Of a stretch of 6,284 bases of DNA, positions 1 to 4,807 are shown in pieces; the stretch's first letter is position 1; each line of letters begins with the position of its first letter. Source of the DNA: an uncultured Oscillospiraceae bacterium (GTDB lineage: Bacteria > Bacillota > Clostridia > UBA1212 > UBA1255). The notes under the pieces are model-generated. The model had not been told where the DNA came from. It made no database searches and saw only the letters and a list, made by a program, of their open reading frames with translations. The stretch is taken from the NCBI GenBank assembly GCA_902462635.1, contig CABQCN010000092.1, forward strand, positions 1-6,284, written 5' to 3'. The translations under genes were made by a program, and so were the position numbers.

Positions 1-977
1 TGGTAAACAAAATTCATTTTGGAAAAAGAATAGCCGTACTTAGACGTAAAGCAGGATTGTCACAAACGGATTTAGCAGACAAATTTGGAGTAACTTCGCA
101 AGCTGTTTCTAAGTGGGAGTGTGGCAATGCTATTCCGGATATCGACTTACTGTTGGAATTATCCCATTTGTATGGTGTCACTATCAACGAGATGCTTGAA
201 GACATTGATTTGCTTTATGAGTTAACAGGTAAGGTAACTGAAAAAACAGGGATTTCTTATTTTGTACCGGAAAAAGAATGTGCGTATAATCTTGATTGGG
301 CAAGAAAAATGATAGAGGAAAATTGGATAAAACGGAATTGGGAACGATCCAGAACCGCTCAATCAGAAATGGATGACATAGGAATAAAAATTGCAGAACA
401 AGACGGAATCATTCTTGAAATCGGCGCTGGTCCCGGTGGAGGTTTTATGCCCTATATTCTTAAAGCAAATCCCGATACCACAATTATTATAAGTGACTTG
501 TCTCCCACAGTGGTTAGAGAATGGAAGGCTTTCTTGGATAAGACAGTAGGTTTACCTAATCTTTATTATGCAGTATTTGATTTTTGCAATATGCCTTTTA
601 AGGACAATTGTATTGATATTATCTCAGATGGCGGCGGCATTGGCAACTGTGAGGGTGACAAATCAAAAGCTCTAAAAGAAGCCTATAGGGTGTTGAAACC
701 GGGAGGAAAATTGATAACTTCTACTGGATTTGTAAATAAAAAAACGCTTGCTACCCTTCCAGTAGATACTCAAAGTATTTTGCTTGAAAAGCGTCCGGAT
801 GTATTTGAAGATTTATATGAGGATACTGTACTTGCTGGGTTTAGCAAAATTGATAGTGTAATAAGTGGATGCTGGTATACAGATGATGACGATAGTACCA
901 TAGCAGAATTGGCTCGTTCTCTTGGTGTTAATTTGAAATTTACTTGTTATGTAAGGTATTGTACAAAAGAGTTGTAA
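1..977 (+). CDS. XRE-family helix-turn-helix / SAM-dependent methyltransferase fusion protein (start cut by window edge)
   Basis: The frame is open from base 3 and the window begins with 'tg', so the most likely start is an ATG or GTG lacking only its first base. This gives about 325 residues. A start at TTG 57 would destroy the DNA-binding domain, because residues 2-19 (beginning VNKIHFGKRIAVLRRKAG) form its first helix. Residues about 4-70 are an XRE/Cro-type HTH (LSQTDLADKFGVTSQAVSKW, then a typical NAIPDIDLLLELS continuation). Residues about 115-270 are a class I methyltransferase: motif I EIGAGPGGGF at 140-149, an acidic residue after strand 2 (IISDLS, D166), DFCNMPF near 194, and RVLKPGG at 230-236. 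Such fusions are usually annotated as regulators with a methyltransferase domain; the substrate is unknown, and a small-molecule target is my inference. The gene is clearly more AT-rich than those at the right of the window, which suggests acquisition by transfer. The fold assignment is secure, the role is not. Confidence 0.9.
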   Translation, partial: VNKIHFGKRIAVLRRKAGLSQTDLADKFGVTSQAVSKWECGNAIPDIDLLLELSHLYGVTINEMLEDIDLLYELTGKVTEKTGISYFVPEKECAYNLDWARKMIEENWIKRNWERSRTAQSEMDDIGIKIAEQDGIILEIGAGPGGGFMPYILKANPDTTIIISDLSPTVVREWKAFLDKTVGLPNLYYAVFDFCNMPFKDNCIDIISDGGGIGNCEGDKSKALKEAYRVLKPGGKLITSTGFVNKKTLATLPVDTQSILLEKRPDVFEDLYEDTVLAGFSKIDSVISGCWYTDDDDSTIAELARSLGVNLKFTCYVRYCTKEL

Positions 978-1003
978 GAAATAAATCGAAAGAGGTTTCT
1001 TAC
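974..1003 (+). repeat. 8-bp inverted repeat across the stop codon of the HTH/methyltransferase gene
   Basis: GTAAGAAA (974-981) and TTTCTTAC (996-1003) are perfect inverted repeats around a 14-base spacer. The left arm includes the TAA stop codon. No T-run follows, so it is a weak candidate for a terminator; it may be an mRNA 3'-end hairpin or chance in AT-rich DNA. Confidence 0.35.
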
Positions 1004-1163
1004 GAATTCTGAAGTGGTGGATATTATGACAGAGAATATCAAACATGGGAAGAATGTGATACTTATTTGCTAAACACAAAATATAACTTCCGATTGTAAT
1101 TCTGATGCATAGCTTTTAATTATATTGATTTGCAAAGATTTATATATAATTATGTAAGTTCGA

Positions 1164-1198
1164 GTTCCATCATCAAGTGCGTGGAATATCTTTTTTTT
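1164..1198 (+). terminator. Probable Rho-independent terminator with T8 tract
   Basis: TTCCA (1165-1169) pairs with TGGAA (1182-1186). A G-T pair can be added at each end, giving about 7 pairs with a 10-base loop. The sequence ATC and then eight T follow at 1191-1198. The stem is short but the T-tract is strong. It would end transcripts coming from the HTH/methyltransferase gene 190 bases upstream. Confidence 0.5.
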
Positions 1199-1217
1199 GT
1201 AGCCTCTACACATAAAA

Positions 1218-1268
1218 GAGCATAAAAAGATATGCTCACCGAAATGCTACGATTTTATCGGTTTTTTT
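1218..1268 (+). terminator. Hairpin followed by a second terminator-like structure with T7 tract
   Basis: GAGCATA (1218-1224) and TATGCTC (1231-1237) form a perfect 7-bp stem with a 6-base loop. Directly after it, ACCGA (1238-1242) pairs with TCGGT (1258-1262) and is followed by a run of seven T (1262-1268). Inside the second structure, CGAT (1250-1253) and ATCG (1257-1260) could form a competing small hairpin. The arrangement of two adjoining hairpins with a T-tract fits a back-up terminator; an attenuator is possible but no gene follows closely. Confidence 0.4.
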
Positions 1269-1383
1269 ATATCAAAGCAGCAATGAAACCTACCTGCAAA
1301 ACCGTTTGTTAAAATGAGGGAGATGCTATAGATGAAATTGATACTGAGCGATAGACATATCCGTTGATTGCCGCCTGCAATAA

Positions 1384-1512
1384 AATAATGTATATCAATC
1401 GGCCAGTATTATCGGAGACGGAAATATATCTCGTGTAGCACAGAATGAATTCAAGCAGCTGCTGCGCGAACCGCTTCCTTTTGCTTGCGAATTAAAAATT
1501 ATGAATATATAA
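1384..1512 (+). pseudogene. Remnant of an unidentified protein-coding gene (C-terminal fragment)
   Basis: Between an in-frame TAA at 1381-1383 and a TAA at 1510-1512 this frame reads as natural-looking protein without a start codon: SIIGDGNISRVAQNEF, then KQLLREPLPFACELKIMN. Its composition resembles real coding sequence more than its AT-rich surroundings do. Just upstream, other frames also look protein-like for short stretches (PLIAACNK from 1361; MKLILSDRHIR from 1332 to the TGA at 1365-1367), as expected for a gene broken by frameshifts and stops. I do not recognise the family. It could also be chance. About 575 bp (978-1552) separate the flanking intact genes; apart from this fragment, the hairpins and a promoter I see nothing else there. 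Confidence 0.3.
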
Positions 1513-1513
1513 T
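1485..1513 (+). promoter_or_regulatory. Sigma-A-type promoter for the surface-protein gene
   Basis: TTGCGA (1485-1490) and TATAAT (1508-1513) are separated by exactly 17 bases, in an AT-rich spacer. The -10 box is a perfect match and lies 40 bases before the ATG at 1553, leaving a short leader with a strong ribosome binding site. The promoter overlaps the end of the gene remnant. Confidence 0.7.
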
Positions 1514-1541
1514 AATTATTAGAAATAAAACGATTTCGCTT

Positions 1542-1546
1542 GGAGG
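1542..1546 (+). promoter_or_regulatory. Ribosome binding site of the surface-protein gene
   Basis: GGAGG six bases before the ATG at 1553 fixes this start. Confidence 0.8.
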
Positions 1547-1552
1547 AAAATT

Positions 1553-2209
1553 ATGAGAAAAGTTGCAGCTGTTTTATTTTGCGTGATGCTGTCAATGAGT
1601 ATGGTTTTGCGTGTCACTGCGGATGAAGCGGAAGTAAGACTTGAAGTTACCGTAAGCGATGACGGATCCTCCGTAACCGTAAAAACGATCGTGCCAGAAG
1701 CTGCGGATACACTGTATCAAGTGCTTATTTATAAGCAGGGCGAGAGTTTTGAGGGTCCTCCTCTTATGTGGTGGGAAATCCTAACAAGCCGCAGTGCAAT
1801 CATACCGGGGAATAGTGAGGCTCATATTTTCCCTAATCGCAGGGAAGAACTGATACCGGCGCCGGGGTACCCGAGTTCTGCCTATCGACTCCCCTCCGGA
1901 AAATATTATGTCGTTATTTGCAAAGGCAGGACCTACCTTAACGATCCCGTGGAATTTGAAGTTCCCGGTACGATCACGCTGCCGACTCCGACAGGAGCAC
2001 CGGCAACGGCCTCCCCAAAAGTGACGCCTGATGCCGCGTCTCCGACGGTGAAACCCGCAACGCCGACGCCTGATCAAACGGCAACCCCAACGGCAGCATC
2101 CGTAAAATCTGACGGCGGTAATGATATTGCTTTGTGGATCTGTATCGGCGCGGCGGCGGTTGTGACAGCCGGGATCGTAATCATCGTATTGCTTAAGAAA
2201 AAGAAATAA
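1553..2209 (+). CDS. Secreted surface protein, signal peptide, beta-rich domain, Thr/Pro linker and C-terminal membrane anchor
   Basis: The 218-residue product has the layout of a cell-surface protein of Gram-positive bacteria. Residues 1-23 form a signal peptide: MRK, a hydrophobic stretch to L19, and a likely cleavage after VTA at 23. There is no lipobox cysteine at a suitable place. Residues about 26-140 are rich in Val, Thr, Tyr and alternating hydrophobic positions, consistent with an extracellular beta-sandwich; I recognise no specific family. Residues about 141-182 are a Thr/Pro/Ala linker of PTP, TPD and ATPT units that probably spans the wall. Residues 192-214 form one transmembrane helix, closed by four lysines on the cytoplasmic side, so the protein stays in the membrane rather than being sorted by sortase (no LPxTG motif). 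The promoter at 1485-1513 and the GGAGG site point to a gene transcribed alone. The function is unknown. Confidence 0.85.
   Translation: MRKVAAVLFCVMLSMSMVLRVTADEAEVRLEVTVSDDGSSVTVKTIVPEAADTLYQVLIYKQGESFEGPPLMWWEILTSRSAIIPGNSEAHIFPNRREELIPAPGYPSSAYRLPSGKYYVVICKGRTYLNDPVEFEVPGTITLPTPTGAPATASPKVTPDAASPTVKPATPTPDQTATPTAASVKSDGGNDIALWICIGAAAVVTAGIVIIVLLKKKK
1975..2100 (+). repeat. Low-complexity Thr/Pro/Ala linker coding region with in-frame direct repeat
   Basis: This stretch encodes the Thr/Pro/Ala linker. The 10-mer GACGCCTGAT occurs at 2023-2032 and again at 2065-2074, 42 bases (14 codons) apart and in frame, both times giving TPD. Such segments change length by slippage or recombination among strains. 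Confidence 0.5.
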
Positions 2210-2232
2210 AAGCTGAAAATTAAACATTGAAT

Positions 2233-2258
2233 AAAAAAATCGGCTTTTTTCGGTTTTT
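2233..2258 (+). terminator. Weak terminator-like A-run / T-run after the surface-protein gene
   Basis: Starting 24 bases after the stop codon, a run of seven A (2233-2239), a TCGGC loop and a run of six T (2245-2250) can form an A:T-only stem. CGG and five more T follow. The position is right for a terminator, but the stem has no G:C pairs, so the call is weak. Confidence 0.3.
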
Positions 2259-2384
2259 GAGATGAACTCGTTACAGACAGAACGATAAATTTTACGGAAG
2301 CGGCAGCAGGAAGACTTTACTGTTCTTTATATGGGAAGATACATGCGACATTTTACTAATAGTTTTAAAAAACAGTGAACTATA

Positions 2385-2413
2385 TTGACATATATGGAAT
2401 TAAAGTGTAAACT
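2385..2413 (+). promoter_or_regulatory. Sigma-A-type promoter for the HAD phosphatase gene
   Basis: TTGACA (2385-2390) is a perfect -35 box. The hexamer TAAACT (2408-2413), a 4 of 6 match, follows after a 17-base spacer. It would leave a leader of about 105 bases before the start at 2526. Apart from this promoter and the weak terminator, I see nothing in the 316-bp gap 2210-2525. Confidence 0.6.
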
Positions 2414-2513
2414 GAAAATCAAACGGAACGATGAAAAGTAACAGGATCAGATAGAAGGCTGCATAGTGTGGGCGTTTTACGTAGTACGGTGCTGATACAA
2501 AAATATTTTGGAT

Positions 2514-2528
2514 GAGGTGAACGAGTTG
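2514..2528 (+). promoter_or_regulatory. Ribosome binding site that selects TTG 2526 as start
   Basis: GAGGTGA (2514-2520) is a 7-base match to the 3' end of 16S rRNA and lies 5 bases before the TTG at 2526. The earlier in-frame candidates, TTG 2508 and GTG 2517, have no site in front of them, and GTG 2517 lies inside this one. Confidence 0.7.
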
Positions 2529-3701
2529 CAAAACGAGGCGTTCGAAAGAAAACGGAAGGAAGACGGACCGGTATTGGCAATCTGCTATGATTTTGATAAA
2601 ACATTGTCGCCGGATGACATGCAGGCTCAGGGCTATATCCAGGCAGTCGGATATGACGTTCCTGATTTTTGGAAAAAATCCAACGATCTTGCCAAAGATA
2701 ATGATATGGATCAAAACCTGGCTTATATGTACATGATGAGGCAGGAGGCAGAAGGCAAAGTTCTGCTGACAAAAGAGAAGCTTGCGGAATACGGCGCCGG
2801 TGTCCAATTGTTTCCCGGGGTAGAGCAATGGTTTGAGCGAATTCGAGAATATGGTAAAGAGAAGGGCGTCGTCGTCGAACATTATATCATTTCCTCAGGA
2901 CTCCAGGAGATGATCGAGGGTACTTCGGTTGCGAAAGCCGGAGCATTTGAAAGAATTTATGCAAGCTCCTTTTATTATAACGATCGTGGTGTGGCAACAT
3001 GGCCGGCACAGGTGGTGAACTATACAAGCAAAACACAATTCTTGTTCCGAATAGAAAAGGGAGTGCTGGACATCAATGATTTTGCAGTCAATGACTCCTT
3101 TGCGCCAGAAGAGATCCGCGTACCTTTTCGCAATATCGTTTATATCGGCGACAGCGATACGGATATTCCCTGCATGAAGCTGGTAAATACGTATGGCGGC
3201 CATTCCATAGGCGTTTATAGCGCGGAAACAAAGGATAAGGCAAAGGTTTATAAAATGATGCGCGATGGAAGGATCAAGTATTATGTCCCTGCCGATTACA
3301 GCAGCGGCACAGAATTGGATGTTTTGGTAAAATCCATCATTGACAGGACGGCAACAAATGAGGCCTTAGAAAGCATTTATTATGCATGCCGGAAGGAGTA
3401 TATCAAAGCGGATCAACAAAGCAATGAAGAAGAAAAACAGAAAATGGATCTGATCATCGCTTTGGAAAGCAGCGGAAGCTTTGCAAGGACCCACTCGATT
3501 ATCAGCGAGCTGAGAAAATGGAAGGAATGGACTCTGGAAGAAAAAGAGAGCCTGTTCGAAATCGCGGCGAATAACAGCCAGGTATTTTATATTTTGAGCG
3601 ATAACGATGTAAAGCGGTTCTACGGGAACCTTCTGGGCAATACGGACGGGCTGACGGAAAACGCGCAAAAAGTTAAAGATGCGATCGATAAAAATGCATG
3701 A
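2526..3701 (+). CDS. HAD-superfamily phosphatase (phosphoserine-phosphatase-like) with C-terminal helical extension
   Basis: Counted from TTG 2526 the product has 391 residues. All four HAD motifs are present: motif I DFDKT with the nucleophile D22 and acid/base D24 (22-26); motif II IISSG with Ser at 123/124; motif III lysine probably K169 in YTSKTQFLF; and motif IV GDSDTD at 208-213. The cap lies between motifs I and II (about 35-95, rich in Asp, Met and Tyr), as in C1-capped phosphoserine-phosphatase-like enzymes. The family hydrolyses phosphate monoesters through an aspartyl-phosphate; the substrate here cannot be told. Residues about 306-385, after a charged linker (QQSNEEEKQK), form a separate mostly helical domain that phosphoserine phosphatase, at some 210-230 residues, does not have. 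The protein has no signal peptide, so it is cytoplasmic. It has its own promoter at 2385-2413. The catalytic fold is certain, the biological role unknown. Confidence 0.88.
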   Translation: MQNEAFERKRKEDGPVLAICYDFDKTLSPDDMQAQGYIQAVGYDVPDFWKKSNDLAKDNDMDQNLAYMYMMRQEAEGKVLLTKEKLAEYGAGVQLFPGVEQWFERIREYGKEKGVVVEHYIISSGLQEMIEGTSVAKAGAFERIYASSFYYNDRGVATWPAQVVNYTSKTQFLFRIEKGVLDINDFAVNDSFAPEEIRVPFRNIVYIGDSDTDIPCMKLVNTYGGHSIGVYSAETKDKAKVYKMMRDGRIKYYVPADYSSGTELDVLVKSIIDRTATNEALESIYYACRKEYIKADQQSNEEEKQKMDLIIALESSGSFARTHSIISELRKWKEWTLEEKESLFEIAANNSQVFYILSDNDVKRFYGNLLGNTDGLTENAQKVKDAIDKNA

Positions 3702-3703
3702 CA

Positions 3704-3726
3704 GCGCGGCCTTGCGCCACCCGCGC
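3704..3726 (+). promoter_or_regulatory. GC-rich inverted repeat overlapping the next promoter
   Basis: GCGCGG (3704-3709) and CCGCGC (3721-3726) are perfect inverted repeats around 11 bases. They begin two bases after the stop of the phosphatase gene and enclose the -35 hexamer at 3712-3717. No T-run follows, so it is either a poor terminator for the upstream gene or an operator of the downstream promoter. Confidence 0.4.
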
Positions 3727-3740
3727 AGTTATGATAAAAT
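3712..3740 (+). promoter_or_regulatory. Extended -10 promoter for the 118-aa gene and phosphodiesterase
   Basis: TTGCGC (3712-3717), a 17-base spacer and TAAAAT (3735-3740), with TG at 3732-3733 just before the -10 box (TGATAAAAT), make an extended -10 promoter. It lies 34 bases before the ATG at 3775. Confidence 0.6.
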
Positions 3741-3774
3741 ATAAAAAATCTCATAGAAAACGGGTGTACGGATC

Positions 3775-4131
3775 ATGGATCAAAACGTATTGAAGGATAT
3801 TATTGAAAACACACATGCGCTGATAAACGCGCCGTCTTGCAGCGGCGAGGCAAAAGCGGCGGCGCAGCGTTGGCTGGACGCGGTAGGAACCGAAGCGGAA
3901 CGGGCGGAAACGAAAAAGTATATTGCTGAACTGGAAGAGGATATCATGCCGATCGATACCTTGATCGGCTTTGCACAGTCCGAAAAGGGAACGCAATATT
4001 TCGGGGCGGACGCCGCCGCCAATATTGCAGCACATGCAAAGGATCGCAAAGCCGCAGGGGCGCAGTACTGCGATTGCCCGGCCTGCACGGCGGCGGCGGA
4101 GATTCTTGCAAGAAAGAAAGAGCTTTTTTGA
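3775..4131 (+). CDS. Small acidic CDCPAC-motif protein of unknown function
   Basis: The 118-residue soluble protein is Ala-, Glu- and Lys-rich and probably all helical. It has no signal peptide or membrane segment. Recognisable blocks are NTHALINAPSCSGEAKAAAQ (residues 12-31), ETKKYIAELEEDIMPIDTLI, and near the end AAGAQYCDCPACTAAAEIL. The last contains three cysteines in a CxCxxC pattern, and there is a further Cys in the APSCSG block, so metal binding or a redox role is conceivable but unproven. From memory, proteins like this are common in Clostridia and are sometimes labelled 'molecular chaperone Hsp90' in databases; the sequence has none of the Hsp90 ATPase features and is far too short, so I would not use that name. 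GGGTG at 3762-3766 is its ribosome binding site, 8 bases before the ATG. The phosphodiesterase gene follows after 33 bp, probably in the same transcript. Confidence 0.8.
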   Translation: MDQNVLKDIIENTHALINAPSCSGEAKAAAQRWLDAVGTEAERAETKKYIAELEEDIMPIDTLIGFAQSEKGTQYFGADAAANIAAHAKDRKAAGAQYCDCPACTAAAEILARKKELF

Positions 4132-4164
4132 TCAGGAACGCTATATCGTAAAGAACGGATTGTT

Positions 4165-4632
4165 ATGAAACGAATTTGTATTCTATCCGATACCCACGGT
4201 TTTCTGCGGGATGAAGTAAAAACCGAACTGGCGCAATCGGATCTGATTCTTCATGCCGGTGATATCGATAACCGCGATCTTTTCCAAACCTTACGGGGGT
4301 TTGGCGAACTCTATGCTGTGCGCGGAAATAACGACAGGTGTTTGCCCGAGCTTCCCGCAACCCGTTCGCTTTCTGTTGAAGGCGTCCGTTTCTTTATCGT
4401 TCATAATATAAAGGACATTCCCCGTGACCTGACGGACACGGACATCGTAGTTTACGGACATACGCATCAATATTATAGCGCTGTATCGGACGGGATCCTT
4501 TTCCTGAATCCGGGAAGCTGCGGCAAACGGCGATTTCATTATGAACTCACTTACTGCCGTATGGTCATCGAGAAGGATGCGTATCGATATGACAAGATCG
4601 TAATTAATAAAACGGAAATGCGCTGCCGCTGA
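4165..4632 (+). CDS. yfcE: YfcE-family metallophosphodiesterase
   Basis: The 155-residue protein shows the complete set of calcineurin-like metallophosphoesterase motifs in the compact YfcE/MJ0936 form: DTH (D9, H11), HAGDID (D33), GNND (N55), the histidine of IVHN (H80), and GHTH (H99, H101), followed by LNPGSCG at 114-120, typical of this family. These residues hold two divalent metal ions (often Mn) and characterised members hydrolyse phosphodiesters such as bis-p-nitrophenyl phosphate; the natural substrate is not known. The symbol is given at family level. The length matches the usual 155-185 residues. The ribosome binding site is weak (ACGGA about 7 bases before ATG). The gene lies 33 bp after the 118-aa gene and has no promoter of its own that I can see, so the two are likely co-transcribed. 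Its final codons lie within the left arm of a terminator stem. Confidence 0.93.
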   Translation: MKRICILSDTHGFLRDEVKTELAQSDLILHAGDIDNRDLFQTLRGFGELYAVRGNNDRCLPELPATRSLSVEGVRFFIVHNIKDIPRDLTDTDIVVYGHTHQYYSAVSDGILFLNPGSCGKRRFHYELTYCRMVIEKDAYRYDKIVINKTEMRCR

Positions 4633-4660
4633 ACCGCAGCGCATTTCTCTTTTCTTTTGA
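4615..4660 (+). terminator. Strong terminator overlapping the phosphodiesterase stop codon
   Basis: AAATGCGCTGC (4616-4626) and GCAGCGCATTT (4636-4646) form a perfect 11-bp stem, extended to 12 by G4615-C4647, with a 9-base loop. A T-rich stretch (TCTCTTTTCTTTTG) follows. The left arm encodes the last residues and the TGA stop at 4630-4632 is in the loop. Confidence 0.8.
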
Positions 4661-4689
4661 TTTCGCGGAACCGCGTTTCCGTATCCGGC

Positions 4690-4723
4690 GCCGTCCGATC
4701 CCGATGATCTGACGGCATTTTTT
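4690..4723 (+). terminator. Second, canonical Rho-independent terminator
   Basis: GCCGTC (4690-4695) pairs with GACGGC (4711-4716). After one C/T mismatch, GATC (4697-4700) pairs with GATC (4706-4709) around a 5-base loop. A and six T (4718-4723) follow. It is a tandem back-up to the terminator 43 bases upstream and isolates the sigma-factor gene from read-through. Confidence 0.8.
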
Positions 4724-4744
4724 ATGGGCTTGCATGAAAATTTT

Positions 4745-4774
4745 TTGCGCGGCCTGCCAATAAAATCAGAAAAT
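4745..4774 (+). promoter_or_regulatory. Possible weak promoter of the sigma-factor gene
   Basis: TTGCGC (4745-4750), an 18-base spacer and GAAAAT (4769-4774) resemble a housekeeping promoter only moderately. It sits between the tandem terminators and the ATG at 4808, where a promoter must be. I see no clear ECF-type -35 (GGAAC-like) that would show autoregulation. Confidence 0.3.
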
Positions 4775-4807
4775 GATACACATTATAGAGGAAAGGCAGG
4801 GGAAACG

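Noticed and set aside
57..59. TTG start for the HTH/methyltransferase gene
   Set aside because: It would remove the first helix of the HTH; the frame is open to the window edge with a typical XRE N-terminus.
1026..1073. 15-codon frame (MTENIKHGKNVILIC) after the methyltransferase gene
   Set aside because: Too short to support; no recognisable product and only a poor ribosome binding site. It could be the beginning of a broken gene.
1158..1168. GTTCGAGTTCC, resembling the T-loop of a tRNA
   Set aside because: Position 61 would be T instead of the required C, no 5-bp T-stem forms, and no anticodon arm or acceptor stem is found. The bases are better explained as part of the terminator stem.
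1781..2227. 148-codon minus-strand frame rich in Arg
   Set aside because: Shadow of the Thr/Pro linker of the surface protein; low-complexity Arg/Cys translation without a start context.
2431..2454. 7-codon leader peptide frame (MKSNRIR) in the phosphatase leader
   Set aside because: Weak ribosome binding site, no regulatory codon run and no attenuator hairpin after it.
2400..2882. 160-codon minus-strand frame with hydrophobic stretches
   Set aside because: Antisense to the HAD gene and its promoter region; hydrophobic residues arise from the reverse complement of acidic and lysine codons.
3971..4168. 65-codon + frame overlapping the 118-aa gene
   Set aside because: Arg-rich alternative frame of the CDCPAC gene with no ribosome binding site; the 3775 frame has conserved-looking protein blocks.
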